Positions 1 through 8,072 of a stretch of DNA of 32,013 nucleotides are shown one piece after another. Position numbers and translations under genes: made by a program. The notes beneath the pieces are model-generated. The model searched no databases, was not told the DNA's origin, and was given only the letters and a program-made list of their open reading frames with translations. Positions within the stretch are counted from its first letter, which is position 1; every line of letters starts with the position of its first letter. The stretch comes from Caldilineaceae bacterium (GTDB lineage: Bacteria; Chloroflexota; Anaerolineae; Caldilineales; Caldilineaceae). The stretch is from NCBI GenBank assembly GCA_020634755.1, contig JACKBC010000059.1, forward strand, positions 1 through 32,013. Direction: 5' to 3'.

Positions 1-510
1 CGCCACGGTATCGGATAATAGATGGCGCAGATCGGGCTGAATATAGACGCGGTCCCAAGCGCGGGGCGTTTGGTCCAGCTTTTCCAAGTAAGAGAGCGCC
101 AGCGCAGGTTGATGGATCAGGGCCGCGGCGGCTGCCGCGTGCAAAAGGCGCTCCATTTGGCGCTGGGGGTCAGAGATAATGTGCGGGTCAAAAAGTTTGG
201 CATGCAGCTGCGCCAATTCATGTTCGACCAGCGGCGCCACTTGCGGGTGATTGCGCGCCTGCTGCGCCACTTTATATAGAGCGTGAATGGGCGACAGCGG
301 CTGACGCGCCTCCGCCAGTGCGGCCACAGAGAGCGCCTGTACGCCACAGCCCGCTTCGGCCAACATCTGCCAACAGCGTTGCAGCAGCCAGGTGTCAGGC
401 TGCCAGACGCTGCGCGCTTCGGCTAGCTGGCCGGCGCCGTCTGTTTTGGCGGCGGCCGCAAAGTGCAGCGACTCAATGGCTGCCTGGGTAAGTGAGTCGA
501 ACTGGGGCAT
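1..510 (-). CDS. hypothetical protein, 3' end beyond window edge
   Basis: An open frame of 170 codons starts at the ATG at 508-510 and runs off the left edge without a stop, so the C-terminus is missing. The protein is Ala/Leu/Gln-rich and looks all-helical (for example SLHFAAAAKTDGAGQLAEAR and LLHAAAAAALIHQPALALSY), which would suit a TPR-like or other helical-repeat fold. I do not recognise a family, and no signal peptide or membrane helix is visible. No clear Shine-Dalgarno precedes the ATG. It is the last visible gene of the minus-strand run that begins near 4481, about 100 bases after the small membrane protein gene. The frame is continuous and its codon use resembles the neighbours, so I believe it is a real gene; the function is unknown. 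Confidence 0.7.
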   Translation of the reverse strand, partial: MPQFDSLTQAAIESLHFAAAAKTDGAGQLAEARSVWQPDTWLLQRCWQMLAEAGCGVQALSVAALAEARQPLSPIHALYKVAQQARNHPQVAPLVEHELAQLHAKLFDPHIISDPQRQMERLLHAAAAAALIHQPALALSYLEKLDQTPRAWDRVYIQPDLRHLLSDTVA

Positions 511-608
511 ATCGAAAGGTTTTCACCCACGGGTTTGGCCAAATCTGGCGTGAGCTTCGTCGTTTATGTTCAATGAGCGTTGCTGGAAGTGAATAATTAT
601 TTATTCTT

Positions 609-860
609 CTAAAACATTTGCCACAGGAGGAGAATGCCCAGCAAAATAAGCGCCGCAGCCAATAGCACCAGTCCAATGGTATAGAGCCGGCTTGCCAGGA
701 CAAATTGACGCCCGTGCTGTTGGTGCATGGCCTCGCCGCGCGTGAGCCGTTGCGGATCCTGGTGGGGTGCTTTTTTGACGTTGGCTAACCACCAGGCTCG
801 GTGGCAAAACGCCCACATGCCAATATCACTAGCGCGCACGTAGGAGCGATCTTTGGGCAT
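609..860 (-). CDS. small membrane protein with Cas4-like N-terminal motif
   Basis: This 83-residue protein starts at an ATG preceded by GAGGAAA. Residues 9-25 read RASDIGMWAFCHRAWWL, which resembles the N-terminal signature of Cas4/DUF83 PD-(D/E)XK nucleases (a Ser-Asp pair, then aromatic, Cys, Arg). Residues around 42-52 (GEAMHQQHGR) resemble the following G...H segment of those proteins. The Asp, the Glu-x-Lys core and the C-terminal cysteines of Cas4 are absent. The protein instead ends in one hydrophobic helix (about 57-83). It is therefore not expected to be a nuclease; a membrane-tethered Fe-S or binding remnant is possible. It lies downstream of the translin gene in the same direction. 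Similarity is by eye from motif spacing only, so the family assignment is tentative, while the gene itself looks real. Confidence 0.65.
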   Translation of the reverse strand: MPKDRSYVRASDIGMWAFCHRAWWLANVKKAPHQDPQRLTRGEAMHQQHGRQFVLASRLYTIGLVLLAAALILLGILLLWQMF

Positions 861-923
861 AATTTCCTCACGTTTTGCGCAGCGCCTTTGGCTTACCAGG
901 CAGGAACATTATGGCGGACACGG

Positions 924-1562
924 CTACTCTTCCAGCCTCGACTCAAATCGGGCCAGCGCTTCCGCCATCCGATCTTGACGGATGGCCATGGTCAGGTCGC
1001 CGCGGGTGCGCTCGAGCACGGTGCGCAGAACGTCAGTCTGGCGGCGCAGCCCCTCGGTAATGGCGTCGGAAAAATCGACGGTGATGAGCAGGCTGTAGAC
1101 CTCATCCATAAAGGTGAGGTAGGGCTCGGCTTCGGCCACGCGCGAGCGGCGCACGAGATCCAGCACAAAGCGGCGCATTTCGGTGGCCGCCTCGCTTAGC
1201 CCTTTGAGATAGGCGGCATTGGTAACGTGTAGCTCTTGCGGGGTGGGATAAGGTTCACCCTTGACCACGGCGTACACCGCGTGGGCTTCCACCAACTCCT
1301 TGAGGGCATCTTGCGTATAGCCCGTATAATAGAGCGACGGATAATCGGCTAACGGCTCCACCATTTCTACGGCAGCGGCACGCGCCTCGCTCAAGAGCTT
1401 TTCCACTTCCGCCCATTCGTGGCGATGAATGGCGCGGATGCTGTGTGCACAGGAGCGGGTAAGCATGCGGCTGCGGTTCAGCGTGGCGTCGCGCAAGCTA
1501 TTAATGGCCGTAAAATCGGTGCGAATATCTTCAACAATGGTCGCTAAATCTGAATTTGGCAC
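924..1562 (-). CDS. translin family protein
   Basis: The product is 212 residues, mostly helical. It carries the translin core pattern: an N-terminal helix with repeated Arg/Ser residues (LRDATLNRSRMLTRSCAHSI), then YYTGYTQDALKELVEAHAVY, and an Asn-rich 'AAYLKGLSEAATEMRRFVLD' helix. This matches the family's order of G-x-x-Q-x-x-x-E-x-x-E-A followed by a G-L-x-x-x-x-x-E-x-R-R segment. Eukaryotic translin and TRAX bind and cleave RNA as an octamer, and archaeal and bacterial homologues are known. The active-site acidic residues of TRAX cannot be confirmed here. The start is a GTG with AAGGA seven bases upstream. The gap to the upstream LysM lipoprotein gene is only about a dozen bases, so the two are probably co-transcribed. 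Role in this organism: RNA or nucleic-acid binding, inferred. Confidence 0.8.
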   Translation of the reverse strand: MPNSDLATIVEDIRTDFTAINSLRDATLNRSRMLTRSCAHSIRAIHRHEWAEVEKLLSEARAAAVEMVEPLADYPSLYYTGYTQDALKELVEAHAVYAVVKGEPYPTPQELHVTNAAYLKGLSEAATEMRRFVLDLVRRSRVAEAEPYLTFMDEVYSLLITVDFSDAITEGLRRQTDVLRTVLERTRGDLTMAIRQDRMAEALARFESRLEE

Positions 1563-1573
1563 ACGTGGTTCCT

Positions 1574-2698
1574 TTAATTTCCTGGGATGATGAGCTCCTG
1601 GCCCGGATAGATAATTTCCACATTGCCCAAATTATTTAAGCGTGCAATGTCTGCAACGGTGACGCCATACATAGCGGCAATCTGCCCCAGCCCTTCGCCC
1701 GGCTGCACGGTGTGGAGCCGCCCAGACGCCGCCGCGGCTTGCAGCTCGGTGATGCCGGGGATAATCAGCCGTTGGCCAATGCGCAATAGCCCCGGATTTT
1801 GAATGCCGTTGGCGCTGATAATGTCGGCAGTGGCCACGCCAAAGCGTTCCGCAATGGCGTAGAGCTGGTCGCCCGGTTGCACAATATAGGCCACCTGGCC
1901 CCCTTCTTCAACGGGCGTGGTTGATTCCTCCGTACCCGATTGGTAGCCAGGTATGACCAATTGTTGACCAACGAGTAGGTTGTCCGGTGTCGAAAGGCTA
2001 TTGGCGGCAATGATTTCCGCCGCGCTCACGTCAAATTGCAGCGAAATGTCGTTGAGCGTATCGCCCGGCTGTACTGTATAGGTGTGAGAGCCAGTCGAGG
2101 TAGAGTCGGCGCTACTGTTTTCAACAGCCGCCGCGGCATCCTGTTGACGCGGAATGCGCAAAATCTGCCCCGATTGAATGTTATCAGTGGTCAAGAAGTT
2201 GAGTTCGCGAATCTCATCCGGCGTAACGCCAAAAAGCTCGGCAATGGCGGGTAAGCTGTCGCCCTCTGTGACGGTGTAGGCAAAGGCATCGGGTGCTGGT
2301 AAGGTGGGAATGGGCGTGGGTTCCACTGCGACCGGCGGATTTTCAGCCGGCGTCGGCTGCTCGACGGCCACTTCCGGCTCGGCGGCGGCGCCTTGGATGG
2401 GTGTCGGCGTCTCACCGGCAACTTGTGGCGCAACTTCAGCGCTCGCTGGCGTATCTGTGGCAATCTGAGCCGGCGCGGGCGTGGATTCCCCACCTGTTTC
2501 AATAATGGTTACGGTAGCCACCTCAACCGGCTCCGCCGTGGGGCGATTACGCGTGCAGCCACTCAATATAAATAGCATCATCATTAGAGTAGCCGCAATC
2601 AGCCGCGCAATCTGCACGCGGCTGGATGCGTAGTTAACGGGCAATGCTCGATGGGCTGTGAGGCTGCTTGGGGCAGCAATGTTTTGAGCGCTCTGCAT
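1574..2698 (-). CDS. lipoprotein with four LysM domains
   Basis: The product is 374 residues. A long N-terminus leads to a hydrophobic stretch and a lipobox (LFILSGC, Cys48), so it is probably an exported lipoprotein. A start closer to the lipobox, such as the GTG at about residue 28, is possible because no good ribosome-binding site marks the first ATG. Residues about 60-135 form a Pro/Thr/Glu/Val-rich linker. Four LysM modules follow, at roughly 141-183, 207-250, 272-315 and 328-373, each with the (Y/H)-x-V-x-x-G-(D/E) opening and an I-P ending. LysM modules bind N-acetylglucosamine-containing glycans such as peptidoglycan. No catalytic domain is attached, so it is likely an envelope scaffold or glycan-binding surface protein. 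It sits directly upstream of the translin gene on the same strand. Confidence 0.9.
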   Translation of the reverse strand: MQSAQNIAAPSSLTAHRALPVNYASSRVQIARLIAATLMMMLFILSGCTRNRPTAEPVEVATVTIIETGGESTPAPAQIATDTPASAEVAPQVAGETPTPIQGAAAEPEVAVEQPTPAENPPVAVEPTPIPTLPAPDAFAYTVTEGDSLPAIAELFGVTPDEIRELNFLTTDNIQSGQILRIPRQQDAAAAVENSSADSTSTGSHTYTVQPGDTLNDISLQFDVSAAEIIAANSLSTPDNLLVGQQLVIPGYQSGTEESTTPVEEGGQVAYIVQPGDQLYAIAERFGVATADIISANGIQNPGLLRIGQRLIIPGITELQAAAASGRLHTVQPGEGLGQIAAMYGVTVADIARLNNLGNVEIIYPGQELIIPGN

Positions 2699-2882
2699 AC
2701 GTTTTTCCGCCAGCTATATTCAGTACACCGCAACGGGGTTGGCGAGACAGAGATCGGTTTCGATTGCTGAATCCGACCTTCCTGCTTGCCATTGCGCTCT
2801 ACTGATATTTAACAAAATGGGTAATTGTTGAATACGTCCGTTGGCCCTATGAACTGATTGAAGCATAGCATAGTTAATTCCA

Positions 2883-3452
2883 TTAACGCAACAGTTGGTA
2901 CGCGGTGGCAACGGCCAGGACTACAAAAATGATCAGCGGCAGGTTGGTGAAAATGGATAAGACGCCAACGATGATGCCGATGATGCTGCCGGTGGCAACG
3001 ATGCCCATGATGGCCGCCCCAACAAGTAGGCCCAGCACAATGCCGCCCAGCGCAAAGTGGCGCAAATAGCGTCCGCGCCTGCGCCCCACCGCCGCCCGAA
3101 TAATCTGTGCCAAAAGACCGCCTGCCGCCGAGCCCACAAAGAAGGCAATGAGAAAGCCGAAAAAGCCCAAGCCGCGAATGAGCGTCCCCGCAATGGGGGT
3201 GGCAATCGCCGTCACCACCATGCCAACTAGAAGCGCAATGGGGTAATCTTTGTTTTCAATGTTGAAATAACCGCTCTGCACGTCACGGATACATTCCTTG
3301 CAGCGGTATCCCACAGATGTCTGCACGGCGCACTTGAGGCAAATGGGCTTATTGCAGCGGTTGCAGCGCAGCAGCGTCTCTGTGTCCGGATGGTTGGCGC
3401 AATAAAGAACCTCGACTTCCGGCGTCGCCCCAGTATTGACTTCACTACTCAT
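2883..3452 (-). CDS. B-box-type zinc-finger integral membrane protein
   Basis: The product is 189 residues. An N-terminal cytosolic zinc-binding region (about 17-57) contains C-x-x-H, then C-x-x-C, C-x-x-C and a final C-x-x-C (YCANHPDTETLLRCNRC, ICLKC, YRCKEC), the arrangement of the B-box-like zinc fingers found at the N-terminus of many bacterial membrane proteins. It is followed by about four hydrophobic segments (about 70-92, 95-118, 130-155 and 157-186) rich in Gly/Ile/Val. There is no rhomboid Ser/His dyad, so no enzymatic function can be assigned. It may be a membrane scaffold using the finger for protein contacts. The gene stands alone with about 190-base gaps on both sides, in the same direction as its neighbours. 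Confidence 0.8.
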   Translation of the reverse strand: MSSEVNTGATPEVEVLYCANHPDTETLLRCNRCNKPICLKCAVQTSVGYRCKECIRDVQSGYFNIENKDYPIALLVGMVVTAIATPIAGTLIRGLGFFGFLIAFFVGSAAGGLLAQIIRAAVGRRRGRYLRHFALGGIVLGLLVGAAIMGIVATGSIIGIIVGVLSIFTNLPLIIFVVLAVATAYQLLR

Positions 3453-3473
3453 GCCATAAACCTTTCTTGATGT

Positions 3474-3644
3474 ACGATTTCAGATTTACGATTTACAAAC
3501 TTATGGTACGCAAGCCTGGTGGAAAGTTGGTTCGCCGACGTTTCGGTTTCTCTCTAGCAGACTGGCTGTCGCTGCATAACGTGAGTTACAAATTGGCTCG
3601 TCGACGGGGTGACCACGTAAATCGTAAATTCCAAATCGTAAATC
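3474..3644. repeat. intergenic stretch framed by GATTTACGATTT-type repeats
   Basis: The gap between the zinc-finger gene and NAD kinase is framed by AT-rich copies of one motif. ACGATTTCAGATTTACGATT lies at about 3474-3493, and the inverted motif GTAAATCGTAAATT, followed by AAATCGTAAATC, lies at 3617-3644. Shorter relatives occur near 5480-5535 (AGATTTACGGTTTA, then CGTAAATCTACAG) and near 10120-10137 (GCGATTTCAGATTTGTGA). All lie between genes. The inverted arrangement could form a hairpin downstream of the zinc-finger gene's start region. No coding potential is visible between the arms. Confidence 0.45.
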
Positions 3645-3647
3645 CTT

Positions 3648-4481
3648 TCATTCTGTCCAACGCAGCTTTTCCATGAGCGCTTGGTAGAAGTAGCTGCGTT
3701 CGCGAACGCGCACAAAACGCGCCTTGTGCGGGCTGCCTTCCACCACCACCTCGTCACCATCTTCAATGGCCACCACAAATTGACCGTCGACCGTCAACAT
3801 GGCGGCATGGTCCGCATAGGCGCGCATGCGAATTTCTGTGCCTTCAGAGAGCACAATGGCTCGATCCATGCTCAGATGCGGCGCAATGGGGATCACCAAA
3901 ATGTTGCGCAGATCGGGCGGCAAAATGGGACCGCCAACCGCCAGCGCATAACCGGTGCTGCCCGTAGCTGTGCTTACGATTAAACCATCGCATGTATACC
4001 GTGTCAGGTAGCCGCCATCCAGTTGCAGATCAATGCGGACGACGCGCGCCAAATCACCGCGGCTCAGCACGACATCGTTGAGCGCATCAAATTCATGGGT
4101 GGAGCGCTTGCCGTTTGAATGTTCAACGCGCGCCCGCACCATAATGCGCTCTTCCAGCCAGTAGTCACCCGCCAGAACGCGCCGCAAAGGTTCCCGCCAA
4201 TTGTCGGGCATGAGTTCGGCCAGAAAGCCCAGCCGCCCCATTTTGACGCCCAACATGGGCACTTCAAAGGGGGCGCCCATGCGCGCGGCGCGCAGCAAAG
4301 TGCCATCTCCGCCCAGCGTAATCAGGAGGTCGGCGTGGGGCAGCCATTGCAAAGCGGCTTCTGCCTCCCAGGCCGATTCATGTTGAATATTGTCTTCTCC
4401 TTGCGCACGCAGAAAGCGATCTATTTCCTGCGCCAAGGATTGGGATTCTGGTTTTATGGGATGATGTAAAATTCCAATCAC
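3648..4481 (-). CDS. nadK: NAD kinase
   Basis: The product is 277 residues, a normal length for bacterial ATP-NAD kinase, which phosphorylates the 2'-OH of the adenosine ribose of NAD to give NADP. The diagnostic GGDGT loop is at residues 57-61 (LITLGGDGTLLRAAR). The later DGLIVSTATGSTGYALAVGG segment is the conserved NAD-binding S-T-x-x-G-S-T-A/G-Y motif, and the C-terminal beta-rich domain has the usual VDGQ element. The start is a GTG at 4479-4481 without a visible Shine-Dalgarno, which fits a leaderless transcript from the short divergent region shared with the metallophosphoesterase. The gene is in the same direction as the zinc-finger and LysM genes, but separated from them by repeat-bearing DNA. 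Confidence 0.95.
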   Translation of the reverse strand: MIGILHHPIKPESQSLAQEIDRFLRAQGEDNIQHESAWEAEAALQWLPHADLLITLGGDGTLLRAARMGAPFEVPMLGVKMGRLGFLAELMPDNWREPLRRVLAGDYWLEERIMVRARVEHSNGKRSTHEFDALNDVVLSRGDLARVVRIDLQLDGGYLTRYTCDGLIVSTATGSTGYALAVGGPILPPDLRNILVIPIAPHLSMDRAIVLSEGTEIRMRAYADHAAMLTVDGQFVVAIEDGDEVVVEGSPHKARFVRVRERSYFYQALMEKLRWTE

Positions 4482-4586
4482 AATAAGTATGCTCGGCTCT
4501 CAATGAATCGCGACTGTTTTATGCAACCACAATGTTAAGCTTTCGTAACTCGCATATGCATCAATTGTATGATATGATCTACAGTT

Positions 4587-5468
4587 ATGCGAGTATTAAT
4601 CTTATCTGATATTCATGCAAATTTGGTGGCGTTAGAAAGCGTTTTGGCAGCGGCCAGACAGCAGTATGATATTATTTGGTGTTTGGGTGATATTGTGGGC
4701 TATGGTCCGCGTCCCAATGAGTGTATCGAACTGCTGCGCGACCAGCTCGATATGTGCGTCATGGGTAATCACGATCGTGCTGCCTTGGGGTTGCCTAGCG
4801 TGGATGTGGAGGATTTTAACCCCCACGCGCGCCGAGCCGTGTTGTGGACGCGCGAACAGCTGACCGAGTCCAACCGCGCCTATCTGGCGCAACTGCCGGA
4901 TACACCGGTCTGCCCGGAAGTGGCAAACCAGTTTTTGCTCACGCACGCCAGCCCACGCGAGCCGGTGCTTGAATATGTGCTGACGCCCACCATTGCCATG
5001 GAAAATTTCAGCGTCTTTGATGAGCCCATCTGTCTGTTGGGCCATACGCACAAGCCGGTAGTCTATCGCTGGCAGCTGCGCCCAGCCACGGAACGCGAGC
5101 TATCCTATACGCAGGCCGATTTTGTCCCCGACTTTTTAGATGAGATGACGGCCAAGCTGGCCGATAGCCCTAGCCAGACGGAAAGACAACCTGAGCTGTA
5201 TAAGGTGGCCTCTGTGGCCCAACTTTTGCCCCAACCCGGCGCCACGCTCCCTTTGGAGACATCGCTTGAGCAACGGCTGATTGTCAACCCCGGCAGCGTG
5301 GGCCAACCGCGCGATAATGACGCGCGCGCCGCCTATGCCATCCTCGATCTGGAGAAAATGCACTGGCGCTATGAGCGCATTCCCTACCCCATCGAACTGA
5401 CCCAAAGCCAGATGCGCGCCGCCAAGCTGCCCAAACGGCTGATCGATCGCCTTAGCTTTGGTTGGTAA
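4587..5468 (+). CDS. calcineurin-like metallophosphoesterase
   Basis: The product is 293 residues with the complete metal-binding set of the superfamily in order: D-x-H (SDIH, residues 7-10), GD (34-35, followed by IVGYGPRPNECIELL), GNHD (59-62), an H in LLTHASP, GHTHKP, and the NPGSVGQPRD segment typical of the YfcE/MJ0936-like group. These enzymes hydrolyse phosphodiesters or phosphomonoesters with two metal ions; the physiological substrate is unknown. There is an insertion of about 60 residues between GHTH and NPGS compared with minimal members. The ATG has no Shine-Dalgarno, and a TATGATATGAT stretch lies just upstream (4568-4578), so transcription may start very close to the start codon. 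It is divergent from nadK across about 105 bases. Confidence 0.92.
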   Translation: MRVLILSDIHANLVALESVLAAARQQYDIIWCLGDIVGYGPRPNECIELLRDQLDMCVMGNHDRAALGLPSVDVEDFNPHARRAVLWTREQLTESNRAYLAQLPDTPVCPEVANQFLLTHASPREPVLEYVLTPTIAMENFSVFDEPICLLGHTHKPVVYRWQLRPATERELSYTQADFVPDFLDEMTAKLADSPSQTERQPELYKVASVAQLLPQPGATLPLETSLEQRLIVNPGSVGQPRDNDARAAYAILDLEKMHWRYERIPYPIELTQSQMRAAKLPKRLIDRLSFGW

Positions 5469-5528
5469 TAAGGCCATAATAGATTTACGGTTTATGTGTT
5501 ATTCCGTTGACAAAATGGATTCGTAAAT

Positions 5529-8072
5529 CTACAGTCTTTCTTTAGCCTGAAAATCTGTTGAATAATCGCCCAGCGTCGGATTGGTCAGCCGGTGCGAATC
5601 CAGACGATTATACATTTCAAACCAGGTAGATAACTCACGCTCGCGCGCTTTGGCAAGTTCAGCCGCCTCTTTACGGCGCACGTTGTCCATGCGCCGGCGC
5701 ACCTCTTCGGCCACCCCGCGCGGGTCGGGCACCCAGTCAAACGTAAATTCACCTTGGGCCGCCGCCGTTTGCAATTTCACATTGCCAAAGTTAAAGAGAT
5801 AATTGATAGGCCCCGGTATTTCCAGATCGATATTTTCGATCTGCCCCAGCCGGGCCGAGCGTTTGGCCTCCGTAATAAACGGCCACTTTGTTTTGAGCTG
5901 TTTCTCAATATCCACAACCGTGTTGTCATCCAGCTCGTAGGTGTCGTTGCTCCAGTCCACATAGGTCCAAACCGCCCACGCCGTGGCGGCCATTGCGCCC
6001 AAAACGGCCGGCAATATGAGCACCACCGATGTGGCGCTAAATGAAGTATACAGGGTCGCCACGGCCACGAAGAGACAGATGATAAAGAGCAGCACCGGCT
6101 TCAGGAGCTGTGGCGCCAGCACCAACCAATGTTTGCGCCACACCACTTTGGACTGATTCTGATAGCGCATGGGGCGGTCTAGCGATGGCTCTAGCAGCTT
6201 GCGCCACCAGGGCGGCTCGTCTTTGTCCAGGCTGGCGTCTTTGTCGTCGCGCACCCGCGCCGGTAATTCCAGCGTGAGCCCCAAGCGCGTCTCCAAGATT
6301 TGCTGAATCCCCATTTTGGAGCTGCCCTGTGCATGTTGGCGCCGTCGATCGCGCTGCGCAAGAATGTCCGACTTGATGGCATCGGGATTGGCCACCATGT
6401 CAAACTCAATGGTGCCAGCCGCGCCGGCTGTGCTTACTTTAATTGTGCCGAACCCAAATTTGCGGCCAAAAAAGTCGGTGGTTATATCGATGTTTTGCAC
6501 CTGCTCCACAAATGCCACCTGCCGCCACTCGTTGACGAAGATCACCGCTTCCTGACGCGCCACGCGCTGGTTGGTCACCACCATAAAGTCGTTCTCATAA
6601 TCGACCACCTGCCAGATGGTCACCACCAGAAAGGCGGCCAAGCTGAGAACCCACCAAATCGATTTCCAGAGAACAAGACCAGAAAGCCCCAACTGCAGCA
6701 AGAGCCCCACCACTAGCGCCACGCCCAGGATCATGGCCGGCATGGCCATGCGCTGCAATAAGGCGAACCAGTGGCGACGCGCCACGCGCAGCAGCCGTTC
6801 GCCATCTTGCAGCCAAGGAAAACGCCGCTCATTTTTAGATTCGCCCAGCAGCTTGTTGGTTTCCCGGCTCATGGTCATGCGGTCGAGCAGGCTTTTGCTG
6901 TCTGGCCCCTGCGCCAAGAAACGGTTAAAATCGCGCCGATCCAGCGTCAACCAGTGGCTGTCCGGCAAGGCATCCACGGTGGATTCCAACGGGTATTGCA
7001 ACCGCAGCGAAATTTCACTAAAATAGACCAGCCCCGCTACATCTTTGGGCTGGAGCGCATTGCCGCCACCGTCCAGCGCATGCATCACCGCCCGGCTGCC
7101 GGGCAAAAGCACCCACATGCGATCGCTGATCTGTTCCTGCTGCATCACAATGTGGTGATAGGGAATCAGGTGGTGGCTGACAAAACCAGCCAGCTTCTGA
7201 CACTCTTCTGGCGTATAGTTAGAGAAGATGAGCAGCCGGTTGAGCGATTCGGCGCGCGTTTTGCGCCACTCTTTTTCGGCCGGCTCCGGTATCCAGCCCG
7301 AAATGCCAATAAAATTTTCGCGCGGGATGGCAATGAGTTTTGTTTTTACTTGGGCCACGGCGCCGTGGTCATAGGGCATTATGCGCTTGAGGCCGCGACT
7401 CTCCTCCTGTAAACCAAATACGGCGCCATTGCCCAGCCAGCGCTCTCCCTCACTAAGCCCCGTCAGCTTGACCTGCCCCTGGTCGATCAGATAGATGTGG
7501 GCGCCATCTGCGCCAGCTTCGTAAATCGATTTGCCGGCGTCAATCACTTGCGCGTTTGCGGCATCCGCCAAAAAGCTCAGATGCATGCGCAGCTCCAGAT
7601 CGGCCAGCAGCGGCATGGTGCGCAGGCGGCTTATGATCTTGAGCGGAATCAGCTCGTTGCGCAGCGTGGGCATGCGATACGACAGATGGTCGATGGCTAC
7701 ACGTTTGATCCGCAGCAGCTCACAGGGCTCGTGGAGCGCACGCGCGGTGGTGGCATGTGGGCGTTCATAAAACATGTCAAAGAGGCCCGGTGAGTCTCCT
7801 GGCTCTTGTGTATAATAGAGAATGCGCTCTGGCCGCTTGCCCTTTTCTTGAACCGTGCGTTCTTGAAAAATATTGCCCGTGAGCAGATGATAGATATAAT
7901 CGTTGGCCTCACCCTGACGATAAAGAATCTGCCGCGGCTCCAATCGCACAAGCTCAACGGCATCATCGAGGATGATCTGAATATCTTTTTGATTGGGCAA
8001 TTTGGCCAAATGCGCCCATGCCTTAAGCAGGCTGGCGAATCCGGCGTTGCTATCCAGGATTGTTACGCTCAT
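5529..8072 (-). CDS. membrane protein with cNMP-binding-like and duplicated bacterial PH domains
   Basis: The product is 847 residues. The N-terminal half contains cyclic-nucleotide-binding-like beta-barrels: a first (about 30-150, with ILYRQGEANDYIYHLLTGNI and PGDSPGLFDMF), a second (about 150-265, with GKSIYEAGADGAHIYLIDQG) and a weaker third (about 275-400). The C-terminal half has two copies of a unit made of two membrane helices plus a bacterial PH (bPH_2/DUF304) domain. The first has helices at about 440-495 and FVEQVQNIDITTDFFGRKFG; the second has helices at about 645-700 and LGQIENIDLEIPGPINYLF. Both PH units end with a phrase of the type 'F.(M/W)V.(N/D)P'. The molecule looks like a membrane sensor coupling ligand binding to the envelope. 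It overlaps the uvrC stop by TAATG-type coupling, so it is probably translated from the same message. Confidence 0.85.
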   Translation of the reverse strand: MSVTILDSNAGFASLLKAWAHLAKLPNQKDIQIILDDAVELVRLEPRQILYRQGEANDYIYHLLTGNIFQERTVQEKGKRPERILYYTQEPGDSPGLFDMFYERPHATTARALHEPCELLRIKRVAIDHLSYRMPTLRNELIPLKIISRLRTMPLLADLELRMHLSFLADAANAQVIDAGKSIYEAGADGAHIYLIDQGQVKLTGLSEGERWLGNGAVFGLQEESRGLKRIMPYDHGAVAQVKTKLIAIPRENFIGISGWIPEPAEKEWRKTRAESLNRLLIFSNYTPEECQKLAGFVSHHLIPYHHIVMQQEQISDRMWVLLPGSRAVMHALDGGGNALQPKDVAGLVYFSEISLRLQYPLESTVDALPDSHWLTLDRRDFNRFLAQGPDSKSLLDRMTMSRETNKLLGESKNERRFPWLQDGERLLRVARRHWFALLQRMAMPAMILGVALVVGLLLQLGLSGLVLWKSIWWVLSLAAFLVVTIWQVVDYENDFMVVTNQRVARQEAVIFVNEWRQVAFVEQVQNIDITTDFFGRKFGFGTIKVSTAGAAGTIEFDMVANPDAIKSDILAQRDRRRQHAQGSSKMGIQQILETRLGLTLELPARVRDDKDASLDKDEPPWWRKLLEPSLDRPMRYQNQSKVVWRKHWLVLAPQLLKPVLLFIICLFVAVATLYTSFSATSVVLILPAVLGAMAATAWAVWTYVDWSNDTYELDDNTVVDIEKQLKTKWPFITEAKRSARLGQIENIDLEIPGPINYLFNFGNVKLQTAAAQGEFTFDWVPDPRGVAEEVRRRMDNVRRKEAAELAKARERELSTWFEMYNRLDSHRLTNPTLGDYSTDFQAKERL

